Below the pieces are notes generated by a model. That model was not told where the DNA came from, made no database searches, and was given only the letters and a program-made list of their open reading frames with translations. A program made the translations under genes and the position numbers. A stretch of DNA of 64,000 bases, from the NCBI GenBank assembly GCA_035358815.1, contig DAOPQC010000014.1, positions 17,265 through 81,264 on the forward strand. Direction: 5' to 3'. Source of the DNA: Thermoanaerobaculales bacterium (lineage in GTDB: Bacteria > Acidobacteriota > Thermoanaerobaculia > Thermoanaerobaculales > Sulfomarinibacteraceae). This document shows, piece by piece, positions 10,124 through 18,510 of this stretch (positions are counted from its first letter, which is position 1; every line of letters starts with the position of its first letter).

Positions 10124-10822
10124 TTACTCGACGTCGAAGCTCTGCAGCTCGACCGGGACGAGCTCGCCGTTGAGCGTGATCGACATGTCCTGCGTGGCGT
10201 CGTAGGCCCAGCCCGATCCCGGGGCCGTGAACGCGTACGCCTGGCCGACGATGCCGTGGGCGGCGTCGAGCGTGCCGGTTTCCCAGAACCAGTCGTCGGT
10301 GCCGGCGCCGGTGTCGGTGTAGATCTCGATGAAGTAGGTGCCGTCCGGCAGCGTGACCGGCGGAAAGTCGAGGGTGACCTGGTGCTCGCTGACGCCGAAC
10401 AGGGTGACGCCGGTCAGCACGTCGGCGCTGGGCAGGACCGAGGTCTGGCCGAGCACGCCGCCCGGGACGCCGGCCGAGTCGTAGTGGAAGATGATGGTGA
10501 AGGGGGCGGAGGTCGGCGTGTTGCCCGGGTAGTAACCGCCCCAGATCACGATCTGGTTGACGTTGACGCCGACGCCGCCGGTGCTGATCACGACGTTGTC
10601 CGCCAGAACCTGCGGCTGGCCACAGTAGTCGCAGTTGGCGTCCGAGAAGATGCCGTTCGCCTGGTCTGGCGCCTGGGCGAGCCAGACCGCCGGGCCGAAG
10701 TCGACCTGCCGCACCACCGGCGGCTGGTTCTGCTCGAGGACCTTGTGGGACTCGGCGGCGCCGGCGGTGGCGACGACCGCCAGCACGGCCAACGCGATGA
10801 GTGTCAACTTCACAGCTTTCAC
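10124..10822 (-). CDS. Small secreted protein with PVELQSF C-terminal motif (copy 1)
   Basis: 232 aa, unrecognised. Signal peptide MKAVKLTLIALAVLAVVATAGA (initiator GTG) and a beta-rich body (VLADNVVISTGGVGVNVNQI, LPDGTYFIEIYTDTG) ending VPVELQSFDVE. The GTG at 10822 is well supported: AAGGAG lies 6 nt upstream and the signal peptide begins there. It is the first of three tandem genes with the same final ~10 residues. The three differ far more in their bodies than in their tails, which argues that the tail is functional. Confidence 0.8.
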   Translation of the reverse strand: MKAVKLTLIALAVLAVVATAGAAESHKVLEQNQPPVVRQVDFGPAVWLAQAPDQANGIFSDANCDYCGQPQVLADNVVISTGGVGVNVNQIVIWGGYYPGNTPTSAPFTIIFHYDSAGVPGGVLGQTSVLPSADVLTGVTLFGVSEHQVTLDFPPVTLPDGTYFIEIYTDTGAGTDDWFWETGTLDAAHGIVGQAYAFTAPGSGWAYDATQDMSITLNGELVPVELQSFDVE

Positions 10823-10953
10823 GTGATGCTCCTTGAAACCGTTCCTGGGTCTATCCGATGTCGCAGAGCACGGTGCGCTCCACGAGGTGTCGTGACGCGA
10901 TTGAGGTGTTGCTGCGCCGGCTGGTCACGGACAGCGTGCGCAGACGTGGCTTG

Positions 10954-11553
10954 TCACGCCCCGTGCTGCAGGCGCCGGGGAGGCGGCACGTCAGGCTCGG
11001 GCCTGGCGGCGTCGGCCGCCACCGCGTCGATGGGCAGCGCCCGCTGGAGCGAGACCAGCCCGAACTCGAACGCGGCGGTTGCGGGCAGCGCGGTGGCCAC
11101 CCGTGCCGGCAGCTGGATCGACGCCGGCGTCGACTGCAGCCCGACCGGGTCGACGCGGAGGCTGCCGAGGATCAGCTCGGCGCCCTTTGAGGTGACATAC
11201 CGGAGCTGGTAGTACCAGCCCGGGACGCCGCTGCGCCCGTCGCGGAAGCGGTAGCCCGCGAGGCCGCGTGTCGCCTGCTGGGTGTTGACGAGGCGGAGGC
11301 TGTCGAGTGCCGGGCCGCTGTACAGGCGGAACTGGCCGGGGTCGTCCGAGGTCGACGCCTTCCAGACGACGGTCCAGTCGGAGTCTCCGAAGCTGACGAC
11401 CCGGCGCAGCTCGGGAGATGGCTGCTCGAAGGCGACGGAGGGTGCGGCGACGGCGGCCAGGGCAGTGACGAGGAACAGCAGACGCATCATCGGCACACGG
11501 CCGACGCGCATCGCGCGGCACAACCGCACGGCCGAAGTCCCTCCACCGCTCAT
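10954..11553 (-). CDS. Hypothetical exported protein
   Basis: 199 aa if started at the ATG at 11553, which has GGAGGT 7 nt upstream. The N-terminus is an extended Arg-containing signal region (MSGGGTSAVRLCRAMRVG..) with a hydrophobic core LLFLVTALAAVAAPSVAF. The body has a beta-sandwich look (DWTVVWKASTSDDPGQFRLYSGPALDSL..GWYYQLRYVTSKGAELILGSLRV), similar in style to fibronectin-like surface domains but not assignable. A second possible start is at 11490. It is divergent from the NmrA gene across a region with a perfect 18-bp palindrome. Confidence 0.65.
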   Translation of the reverse strand: MSGGGTSAVRLCRAMRVGRVPMMRLLFLVTALAAVAAPSVAFEQPSPELRRVVSFGDSDWTVVWKASTSDDPGQFRLYSGPALDSLRLVNTQQATRGLAGYRFRDGRSGVPGWYYQLRYVTSKGAELILGSLRVDPVGLQSTPASIQLPARVATALPATAAFEFGLVSLQRALPIDAVAADAARPEPDVPPPRRLQHGA

Positions 11554-11596
11554 CACACGCACCTCCACTAGACCACCGAAGTCCAGCGAAGTCAAG

Positions 11597-11614
11597 GGAT
11601 TCGTCGACGAATCC
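11597..11614. promoter_or_regulatory. Perfect 18-bp palindrome, candidate operator
   Basis: GGATTCGTCGACGAATCC reads identically on both strands. It lies in the 227-bp region between the divergent genes at 11553 (minus) and 11781 (plus), where a dimeric repressor of the TetR or MarR kind could bind. No regulator gene is adjacent. Confidence 0.45.
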
Positions 11615-11780
11615 TCGGTCGCCGCAGGCTCGGCGAAGGGCTTGCCCGGAGCCGGCATGACCGCTCCGGGAAGGGCCGCCACCGGGCGCCTGTTGCTGGC
11701 GGCAGGCGAGAGCTGCGACGCGATCGCATCTTCTGGTCGACGGGGGCCGTCGGCCGCGTCGCACGGAAAAGGAGAAGCCC

Positions 11781-12731
11781 ATGACCCGCAAGAAGATCAT
11801 CGCCGTCGTCGGGGCCACCGGGGCGCAAGGTGGCGGGCTGGTGCGCGCCATCCTCGGCGACCCGGCCGGCGGCTTCGCTGCGCGCGCCCTGACGCGCAAC
11901 GTCGAATCGCCCAGGGCCCAGGAGCTCGCCGCGCTGGGCGCCGAGGTGGTGGCCGCCGACCTCGACGACCGGGAGAGCCTCGAGCGCGCCTTCGCCGGTG
12001 CCTGGGGGGCGTTCTGCGTGACCAACTTCTGGGAGCACTTCTCACCCGACAGGGAGAAGGCCCAGGCGCGTGCCATGGCCGAGGCCGCCAAACGCACCGG
12101 CCTGCAGCACGTGATCTGGTCCACCCTCGAGGACACCAGGCGGTGGGTGCCGCTGTCGGATGACCGCATGCCGACTCTGATGGGCTCGTACAAGGTGCCG
12201 CACTTCGACGCCAAGGGCGAGTCGGACCGGACCTTCGCCGAGCTCGGCGTGCCCACCACCTTCCTGCTCACCTCCTTCTACTGGGACAACCTGATCCACT
12301 TCGGGATGGGCCCCAAGCCGGCGGGAGACGGCACCCTCGCCTTCACCCTGCCGATGGGCGGGGCGAAGCTGCCCGGTATCGCCGCAGCGGACATCGGCCG
12401 CTGCGCCTACGGCATCTTCAAGCGCGGCGGTGAGCTGATCGGGAAGACCGTCGGCATCGCCGGCGAGCACCTGAGCGGCGAGGAGATGGCGGCCGCCCTC
12501 GGCAAGGCGCTGGGCACGGCGGTTCGCCACAACGCAGTCGACCCGGCGGTCTACCGCGGCTTCGGGTTCCCGGGCGCCGAGGACCTCGGCAACATGTTCC
12601 AGTTCAAGCGCGACTTCGAGGACACCTTCCGCGGCGCCCGCGACCTCGCCTTCTCGCGCTCCCTCAACCCCGAGCTGCAGAGCTTCGAGGGCTGGCTCGC
12701 CGCCAACGCGGACCGGATCCCGCGCGGCTGA
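11781..12731 (+). CDS. NmrA-family NAD(P)-binding protein
   Basis: 316 aa. A Rossmann fold begins at once with IIAVVGATGAQGGGLVRAIL (GxxGxxG), followed by ALTRN and the typical NmrA/HSCARG spacing. The central part (QHVIWSTLEDTR, TTFLLTSFYWDNLI) matches atypical short-chain dehydrogenases that act as redox sensors or NAD(P)-dependent reductases. It lacks an obvious YxxxK catalytic pair, in keeping with the NmrA group. AAAAGGAG lies 6-7 nt before the ATG. It stands alone, with a palindromic candidate operator upstream. Actual ligand or partner unknown. Confidence 0.85.
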   Translation: MTRKKIIAVVGATGAQGGGLVRAILGDPAGGFAARALTRNVESPRAQELAALGAEVVAADLDDRESLERAFAGAWGAFCVTNFWEHFSPDREKAQARAMAEAAKRTGLQHVIWSTLEDTRRWVPLSDDRMPTLMGSYKVPHFDAKGESDRTFAELGVPTTFLLTSFYWDNLIHFGMGPKPAGDGTLAFTLPMGGAKLPGIAAADIGRCAYGIFKRGGELIGKTVGIAGEHLSGEEMAAALGKALGTAVRHNAVDPAVYRGFGFPGAEDLGNMFQFKRDFEDTFRGARDLAFSRSLNPELQSFEGWLAANADRIPRG

Positions 12732-12851
12732 CGATGCAACTCGCGGCCGCGGGTCTCCGTAGAGCAGGGGAGCCTTCAGCCCGGCCCGCCGGCCCGGTTC
12801 TCATCGGCCCGCGGCTGGGGTAGCCTGCCGATCGCGGGAGGGACGCGCGCC

Positions 12852-14381
12852 ATGGGAAAGCTGCAACGACGTGAGTTCATGGCCCTCGCCGGCGCCAGCG
12901 CCGGCGCCTGGGCCGTCTCCGGGCTCTTCGCCGACCGGCTGGCGGTCGCCGCCGCGACGGCGCCCGGCCTGGGCCTCTTCGAGGAGCGGTTCGGAGTGAC
13001 CGCCGAGATGCTGCGCCAGGTCCTCCAGGCGGCGCTGTCCAAGGGCGGCGACTTCGCCGAGCTCTTCCTCGAGTACTCGACCTCGAACGCGGTCGAGATG
13101 GAGGACGACATCATCAAGGAGTCGGACGAGAACATCCGGCTCGGCATCGGCATCCGCGTCCTCAAGGGGCAGCAGACCGGCTTCGGCTTCACCTCCGAGC
13201 TGGCGCTCGACGCGATGCGCCGCGCGGCCCTGACCGCGGCGGCGATCGCGTCCTCGGGAAGCGGCGGCGCGGTCGCCCCGTTCGCCGAGCGGCCGCCGGG
13301 CCGGCAGGTCTACCAGCTCAAGATGCCCTTCTCGGAGGGGACGCTCGCGGACCGGATCGCCCTCGTCAAGGAGGGCTACGCCGCGGCCGCTGCCCACGAC
13401 AAGAGGATCGTCAAGGTCCGCTCGGAGTTTTCGGACGAGCTCCAGGTGGTGTCCATCTTCAACAGCGAGGGCCTGCTCACAACCGACGTCCGGCCGCAGG
13501 CCAGGATGCGGGTGACCGCCATCGCGGAGAGCGACGGCGTCCGCGTCAACGGCTCGGACAACGCCGGCGGCCGGGTCGGCCGGGCGTTCTACGCCACCCC
13601 CGGCACCACCCCCAAGGAGATCGGCACGCGGGCCGCCGAGGAGGCGATCATCCTGCTCGGCGCGGTCTACCCGGTGCCCGGCGACCAGCCGGTGGTGCTC
13701 GGCAGCAAGAACTCCGGCGTCGTCATCCACGAGGCGGTCGGCCACCCCTTCGAGGCGGACGGGGTCTGGAAGAAGACCTCGATCATGTGGGACCGGATGG
13801 GCCAGAAGGTCGCAAGCCCCTTGGTCACGATCTACGACGACGCGACCATCCCGGAGGCGCGCGGCTCGCTCAACGTCGACGACGAGGGCACCGCCACCGG
13901 CAAGGCGGTGCTGGTCGACAAGGGGGTGCTCACCGGCTTCCTCCACGACCGGCTGTCGGCGAGGGTGCTGGGTACTACGCCCAACGGCCACGGCCGGCGG
14001 CAGTCGTTCCGCAACCCGCCGATCCCGCGCATGAACAACACCTTCCTGGCGCAGGGGTCGACGCCGCCTGAGGAGATCATCGCCTCGGTCAAGAAGGGCT
14101 TCTACGCATCAAGCTACGAGGGCGGCATGGTGCAGGGCACCGGCAAGTTCACCTTCTCGGTCAACCTCGGCTACTTGATCGAGGACGGCAAGCTCACCGC
14201 GCCGGTCAAGACCGCCACCCTGATCGGCATCAACCTGAAGATGCTCAATGACATCGAGATGGTGGGCAACGACCTCGGCACCTTCCTCGGCAGCTGCGGC
14301 AAGGGCGGCCAGTCCGCGCCGGTGACGGCCGGCAGCCCCACCTTCAAGGTTCGCGAGATGACGGTCGGAGGTCGGGCATGA
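12852..14381 (+). CDS. tldD: TldD-type metallopeptidase with Tat-like signal
   Basis: 509 aa. TldD and TldE form a heteromeric zinc protease that in other bacteria trims peptides such as microcin B17 precursor and CcdA. The HExxxH zinc motif is visible as IHEAVGHPFEADG, and the C-terminal GSCGKGGQS..TFKVREMTVGG is typical. Unlike the usual cytoplasmic TldD, the N-terminus MGKLQRREFMALAGASAGAW looks like a twin-arginine signal with an Ala-rich h-region. GGGAGG lies before the ATG, and a TAGCCT box about 26 nt upstream may be the -10. The stop codon overlaps the start of tldE (ATGA), so the two are translationally coupled. Confidence 0.92.
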   Translation: MGKLQRREFMALAGASAGAWAVSGLFADRLAVAAATAPGLGLFEERFGVTAEMLRQVLQAALSKGGDFAELFLEYSTSNAVEMEDDIIKESDENIRLGIGIRVLKGQQTGFGFTSELALDAMRRAALTAAAIASSGSGGAVAPFAERPPGRQVYQLKMPFSEGTLADRIALVKEGYAAAAAHDKRIVKVRSEFSDELQVVSIFNSEGLLTTDVRPQARMRVTAIAESDGVRVNGSDNAGGRVGRAFYATPGTTPKEIGTRAAEEAIILLGAVYPVPGDQPVVLGSKNSGVVIHEAVGHPFEADGVWKKTSIMWDRMGQKVASPLVTIYDDATIPEARGSLNVDDEGTATGKAVLVDKGVLTGFLHDRLSARVLGTTPNGHGRRQSFRNPPIPRMNNTFLAQGSTPPEEIIASVKKGFYASSYEGGMVQGTGKFTFSVNLGYLIEDGKLTAPVKTATLIGINLKMLNDIEMVGNDLGTFLGSCGKGGQSAPVTAGSPTFKVREMTVGGRA

Positions 14382-15715
14382 GCACGGGCAGCAACGACCT
14401 GATGGCGCTCGCCGACCAGCTGGTGAAGCTGGGCATCATGAAGGGCGCGGACGAGATCGAGGTGTCGATCGGCGACGGCAGCCAGTTCCGCGCCGCGATC
14501 CGCGACGGAGCGCTCGAGACCCTGACCGAGTCCGGCTCGAGGCAGCTGGCGATCCGGGCCTTCGTCGACGGCCGCACCGCCAACGCATCCTCCTCCGACC
14601 TCTCGCTCGACACCCTCGACCGGCTGGTGACCAACGCGGTGGCGCGCGCCCGGCTCGGCGGCAAGGACGAGTTCGCGGGCCTGCCCGCGCTCGAGAAGGT
14701 CACGGCCGACGCCGCCGAGCTCGGCATCTTCGACCCCGCGGTCCTGGCGCTCACGCCCGAGGAGAAGATCGCCTACGCCACCCAGGCGGAGGCGATCGGC
14801 CTCAAGCAGGCGGGCGTCACCAAGTCGCTCGGCGCCTCGTTCGTGTCTGCCGACGAGACCACCATCCTCGCCAACTCGAAGGGCTTCCGCGGCAGCTACC
14901 GCAGCACCGGCGCGTTCGCCTCGGCGGCCTTCCAGGCCGGCGAGGGCGACAACCTGTTCCAGGACGGCTGGTTCGAGGGCGGGCCGACGCGAGCGGCGCT
15001 GCCCGAACCCGAGGTGCTGGCGACCACCGCCGCCCGCCGGGTGACCCGGCTGATCGGCGCCCGCAAGGTCGAGACCCAGAAGGTGCCGGTGGTCGTCGAG
15101 CCGCCGGTGACCGCCGGCCTGCTCGACTTCCTCGCCGAGGCGGTATCGGGCCAGGCGATCTCGCGCCGCCAGTCGTTCCTGGTCGACAGGCTGGGCGCGA
15201 AGATCGCCGCCGGCACCGTCACCATCGTCGACGACGGCCTGCTCAAGCACGGATTCGCCACCGCGCCGTTCGACGGCGAAGGCGTGCCGCGGCGCACCAC
15301 CACGCTGGTCGAGGCGGGGGTGCTGAAGAGCTACCTGCTCGACACCTACTACGCCCGCAAGCTCGGGATGAAGTCGACGGGCAACGCCGGCGGCACCACC
15401 AACCTCTACCTGAAGGCGGGCGCCGCCAAACCCGAGGCGATCATGGCCTCGGTCGAGCGCGGGCTGCTGCTGACCGGCACCATCGGCTTCGGCACCGACC
15501 CGACGACCGGCGACATCTCGATCGGCGCCTTCGGGCTGTGGATCGAGAACGGCGTCACCACCTTCCCGGTTGCCGGGATCACCATCGCCGGCAACCTCGG
15601 CGACCTGCTCCAGGGCATCGAGCTGGTCGGCGACGACCTGCGCTTCCACGGCTCGACCAACGGCCCGACCATCAAGCTCGCCGAGATGACGATCGGCGGC
15701 ACCACGGCCACGTAG
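14378..15715 (+). CDS. tldE: TldE/PmbA-type protease subunit
   Basis: 445 aa, the partner subunit of TldD. It begins at the ATG overlapping the tldD stop by 4 nt. TldE proteins share the TldD fold but lack the zinc-binding HExxxH; none is seen here. Family landmarks include NSKGFRGSYRSTGAF, HGFATAPFDGEGVPRRTT, GGTTNLYLKAG and the C-terminal IAGNLGDLLQGIELVGDDL. No signal peptide is visible, in contrast to TldD; if TldD is exported by Tat, TldE could travel with it as a folded complex, or the TldD signal may not be used. Confidence 0.92.
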   Translation: MSTGSNDLMALADQLVKLGIMKGADEIEVSIGDGSQFRAAIRDGALETLTESGSRQLAIRAFVDGRTANASSSDLSLDTLDRLVTNAVARARLGGKDEFAGLPALEKVTADAAELGIFDPAVLALTPEEKIAYATQAEAIGLKQAGVTKSLGASFVSADETTILANSKGFRGSYRSTGAFASAAFQAGEGDNLFQDGWFEGGPTRAALPEPEVLATTAARRVTRLIGARKVETQKVPVVVEPPVTAGLLDFLAEAVSGQAISRRQSFLVDRLGAKIAAGTVTIVDDGLLKHGFATAPFDGEGVPRRTTTLVEAGVLKSYLLDTYYARKLGMKSTGNAGGTTNLYLKAGAAKPEAIMASVERGLLLTGTIGFGTDPTTGDISIGAFGLWIENGVTTFPVAGITIAGNLGDLLQGIELVGDDLRFHGSTNGPTIKLAEMTIGGTTAT

Positions 15716-15790
15716 AGAGGATCTAGGGGATAGGATCTGGGGGATAGGGCTCGCACGATCCCGTTCCCGTTCCCGTGCCCGATCCCGACC
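15716..15790 (+). repeat. Composite intergenic repeat, copy a
   Basis: Starts right after the tldE stop. A G-rich part with 'aggggataggatctgg' is followed by about five hexamers of the TTCCCG/ATCCCG type. Same order as the copies at 41371 and 43768 but without the middle core. Confidence 0.65.
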
Positions 15791-15897
15791 TCCGATGCCG
15801 TGCACGGCCGCGGAATACGCAGTCGCGATCCCGGCTTTCACCCTGACAGAGACCCGCGTCCGTCCGCTCGCGTAGGGCTGCTGTCAGAGGGAGCCGG

Positions 15898-16149
15898 ATG
15901 ACCATCGTCGTTGCCGCCATTGTCGCGCTCCTGGTGCTGCTGGTGCTGATCCGCATCGGCGCCAGGGCGCGGGCCACCGTGTCGTCGAGCGCGCGGCCCA
16001 CTCGCGACCGGCGCTCCGGGCGCGACCGCCGCGTCCAGCGAGTGCGGGTCCCGCGCGAACGCCGCAGGGCCCCGCGCCGGCTCGAGGACGTGGCGGCGAG
16101 CTACGTCGCCCGGATCGACGCCACCTCCGGACCAGGGGCGAGGATTTAG
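15898..16149 (+). CDS. Small single-pass membrane protein
   Basis: 83 aa, not recognised. An N-terminal hydrophobic helix (TIVVAAIVALLVLLVLIRI) is followed by a very basic Arg-rich tail that would lie in the cytoplasm. GGGAG lies a few bases before the ATG. It sits between two repeat copies and has no close operon partner, so it could be spurious, but the helix-plus-basic-tail arrangement and SD support it. Confidence 0.45.
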   Translation: MTIVVAAIVALLVLLVLIRIGARARATVSSSARPTRDRRSGRDRRVQRVRVPRERRRAPRRLEDVAASYVARIDATSGPGARI

Positions 16150-16330
16150 GGGTGAGGGGACAGGGGTCAACTCCACCGCGCGCTGCTGTCAACACGGAGC
16201 AACGGCGCAGCCCACTAGGCGAAGCCGCAAGCTGAAAGCGAAGCCGGAGGCCGGACCTGTCACGGCGAAGTCCGCAGGACGAAGCCGGATCCGCACCCGC
16301 TTTCGCTTCTGGATCCCTGTCCGTGCCAGG
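16150..16330 (+). repeat. Degenerate composite intergenic repeat, copy b
   Basis: Begins with a G-rich stretch (ggggtgaggggacagggg) and contains 'gaagccg' several times. Bases from 16261 (cacggcgaag...gaagccggatccg) match the core of the copies at 41371 and 43768, but the TTCCCG run has decayed. Confidence 0.5.
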
Positions 16331-16367
16331 CCGGGCGGGAGCGCGGTTCGGACCTCGCTCGGCCGTG

Positions 16368-17132
16368 TCAGCGGCCGCCGCCACCACCACCGCGGTGCGA
16401 GCCGCCGCCCGATCCGGCGCCGGCGCCGCTGCCCGGCCCGCCCGCGTCCGGCGGGCCGCTTCCGCCGTCGCCACCGGCGCCGAAGCCCGGGCCCGCCATC
16501 GGAGGAGGCTGGTCGGGCCGGCCGCCGCGCTCCCAGTCGTGCGTCGTCATCTCGTGCGGCCGCGGCGGCTGCGCCGGCTGGCCGCGCCGGACCCTGGTGT
16601 ACTGGCCGGGGCCGATGCGCACCGGCTCGCCCTGGCGCCCGACGTCGACAAGCTCGACCTCGCCCTCGAAAACCGTGACCGTGGTGTTTCCCTTTGCATC
16701 GACCTCGACGCCATACTCGGTGCCGCGGACGGCAAGCACGGCCGACGGCGTGGTGACGAGTCGCTCACGCGAGCTCCCGGTCAGCTTCTCGAACAGCGCG
16801 CGGAGCCTCCCCTCTTCGAGCTCGAGCAGCACTCCCGGCGTCTCGGAGGCGAGCCGAGCCCGGGTCTTGGCCGCGATCCGGAACCGGGCTGCCGCCTCCG
16901 GGCACAGGATGTCGGCCGACGACCGCGCACCGGTGCGCAGCCGGTCCCCGGCGGCGATCGGCGCTCCGGAGTCGAGCTGCGTCTCGGGGGCGGGAAGGTC
17001 CCGGAACAGCTTCCGTTCCACCGCCGAGAGCTGGTACGACGGCGGCTCCGCCTCTTCCGCGCTCAGCACGGCGGCCCCGATCACGGCAACTGCCAGCAGC
17101 ACCCTCTTGAAAGTCATCGTCGGGAGCATCAT
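16368..17132 (-). CDS. Exported FecR-domain protein with Gly-rich tail
   Basis: 254 aa from the ATG at 17132 (GGAGG 4 nt upstream; the next ATG at 17129 is equally possible). A signal peptide (KRVLLAVAVIGAAVLSA) precedes a FecR domain: AGDRLRTGARSSADILC and AVRGTEYGVEVDAKGNTTVTVFEGEVEL are characteristic. The C-terminal third is low-complexity Pro/Gly (GPGSGAGAGSGGGSHRGGGGGGR). In proteobacteria FecR relays an iron signal to a sigma factor. In free-standing exported forms like this one the domain probably only binds a ligand or cell wall. No sigma factor gene is next to it. Confidence 0.85.
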   Translation of the reverse strand: MMLPTMTFKRVLLAVAVIGAAVLSAEEAEPPSYQLSAVERKLFRDLPAPETQLDSGAPIAAGDRLRTGARSSADILCPEAAARFRIAAKTRARLASETPGVLLELEEGRLRALFEKLTGSSRERLVTTPSAVLAVRGTEYGVEVDAKGNTTVTVFEGEVELVDVGRQGEPVRIGPGQYTRVRRGQPAQPPRPHEMTTHDWERGGRPDQPPPMAGPGFGAGGDGGSGPPDAGGPGSGAGAGSGGGSHRGGGGGGR

Positions 17133-17363
17133 CCCACCTCCGGTCGTCATGCTCCACCCTCGAGCAAGGTCGATGCCAGGCGGAGCCTTTGCCGGCCTCG
17201 TCCTGAAACCGGCGCCGCGGGGCAATCGGACACGCCCGGTGGGTTGGGACGACTCGCCGAGCCGCCGGCGCCCGCTCGATTCAGCCCCCTGCTGCTGGCA
17301 TGACCCTTGCCCTTCCGGGAGTCGGGCGGCGTCAACCGCCCGGAGAACGAAAGGAGTGAGGCG

Positions 17364-18431
17364 ATGAGAAGCACACGTTGTCTGGTTGTGGTCGCGATGC
17401 TGGCCGGCCTGCTGGCAGCCACGGTGACCGGTTTTGCACAGGCCCAGATGAACCGCTCGACGCACGAGCACCAGAACCGGAACCTGTTTGCCACCGACCA
17501 GGACCCCCCGCTCGACCGCGTTCACGCGGTGGCGGCGCTCGAGCCGATCGGCGGAATCGAGGGCTGGGGCCGCGTCATGGTTGCGGACCAGGTCATGTCC
17601 GACGAGGAGATCCGGCGGGCGGTGGTGGTGCGGGTCGTCGGGCTCGAGCCCGACACCGAGTACGCGGCGGTGATCGACGGCCTGACCATCGGCGCCCTGA
17701 CGACCGATGCCTTCGGCGACGGCAGGCTCCACCTCGGCTGGCCGGAGGACAGGTTCCCACCGGTTCCGGACGAGCTGCCGCCGGCCGAGGCCCTGGAGCT
17801 CGCGCAGATCGTCGATGCCGGCCTGGGGGTCGTGCTCGAGGGTGCGTTCGTGATCGACTGGTCGGGCGGCGCCGGGCCGGCCGACACCGTCTACATGGAG
17901 CGGATCCGGCTCGACGCGGTGCTCGGCTTCGGCGAGCGCGGGATCGCCAAGGTTGTGCGCACCGACGGCGACGAGCAGATCTTCGAGACCCGGGCGTGCG
18001 GGCTGGAGCCCGGCGCCGTCTACCAGATCTCGGTCGACGGGTTTCTTGCCGGCGCGGTCACCGCTGACGCGGTCGGTCACGCCTCGCTCGAGCTGACGAC
18101 CGCGGACGGCAGCCTGCCGGCCGACCTCCAGCCCATCGAGGAGCTGCGGTTGGTCGAGTGGGTCGACGCCGCCGCGAGCGTCGTGCTGACCGGCACCTTT
18201 ACCGGCACCAACATGGCCGGCAACGGCAACGGCGGCGGCCAGGGTGGTGGCAACGGCGATCCGGGTGGCAACGGCGATCCGGGTGGCAACGGCGATCCGG
18301 GCGGCAACGGCGATCCGGGCGGCAACGGCGACCCGGGCGGCAACGGTGACCCTGGTGGCAGCGGCGGCGGTAACGGCGGCGGCAACGGCGGCGGCAACGG
18401 CGGCGGCAACGGCGGCGGGGGAGCTCCCTGA
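17364..18431 (+). CDS. Secreted protein with duplicated domain and Gly/Asn-rich repeat tail
   Basis: 355 aa, not recognised. A signal peptide (CLVVVAMLAGLLAATVTGFAQA) is followed by two related ~75-residue units: VVVRVVGLEPDTEYAAVIDG..IGALTTDAFGDGRLHL and VVRTDGDEQIFETRACGLEPGAVYQISVDG..AGAVTADAVGHASLEL, each ending VVLxGxF. The C-terminus is six perfect GGNGDP repeats and then GGN repeats. AAAGGAG lies upstream of the ATG at 17364. A strong hairpin terminator follows. Divergent from the FecR gene; the two exported low-complexity proteins may be functionally linked (inference). Confidence 0.8.
   Translation: MRSTRCLVVVAMLAGLLAATVTGFAQAQMNRSTHEHQNRNLFATDQDPPLDRVHAVAALEPIGGIEGWGRVMVADQVMSDEEIRRAVVVRVVGLEPDTEYAAVIDGLTIGALTTDAFGDGRLHLGWPEDRFPPVPDELPPAEALELAQIVDAGLGVVLEGAFVIDWSGGAGPADTVYMERIRLDAVLGFGERGIAKVVRTDGDEQIFETRACGLEPGAVYQISVDGFLAGAVTADAVGHASLELTTADGSLPADLQPIEELRLVEWVDAAASVVLTGTFTGTNMAGNGNGGGQGGGNGDPGGNGDPGGNGDPGGNGDPGGNGDPGGNGDPGGSGGGNGGGNGGGNGGGNGGGGAP
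18246..18353 (+). repeat. Six 18-bp tandem repeats inside a gene
   Basis: Unit GGYGGCAACGGYGAYCCK repeated six times in frame, encoding GGNGDP. The copies differ only at third positions. A 9-bp GGCGGCAAC array follows (about 18365-18415). Likely to vary in copy number by slippage. Confidence 0.9.
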
Positions 18432-18456
18432 CCGTTCGCAGCCAGTGACGACTCAC

Positions 18457-18490
18457 GGCGGGGCGCTCGGGCGCCCCGCCCTTGCTTTCG
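18457..18490 (+). terminator. Rho-independent-type terminator
   Basis: Perfect 10-bp stem GGCGGGGCGC/GCGCCCCGCC with a TCGG tetraloop (18457-18480), followed by cttgctttcg. It separates the repeat-protein gene from the histidine kinase gene. Confidence 0.7.
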
Positions 18491-18497
18491 AATCGGC

Positions 18498-18503
18498 TAC
18501 CCT
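18498..18503 (+). promoter_or_regulatory. Candidate -10 element of a leaderless gene
   Basis: TACCCT ends 7 nt before the ATG at 18511; no SD intervenes and a terminator lies just upstream. Confidence 0.45.
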
Positions 18504-18510
18504 GTCAGTG

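Noticed and set aside
7880..11212. Very long plus-strand open frame (about 1110 codons)
   Set aside because: It is antisense to the phosphodiesterase and the secreted-protein genes, which carry clear motifs, signal peptides and SD sites. The translated product is low-complexity and typical of GC-rich shadow frames.
18246..18420. CRISPR-like regular repeats
   Set aside because: The 18-bp units are contiguous with no spacers, in frame inside a gene, and no cas genes are present.
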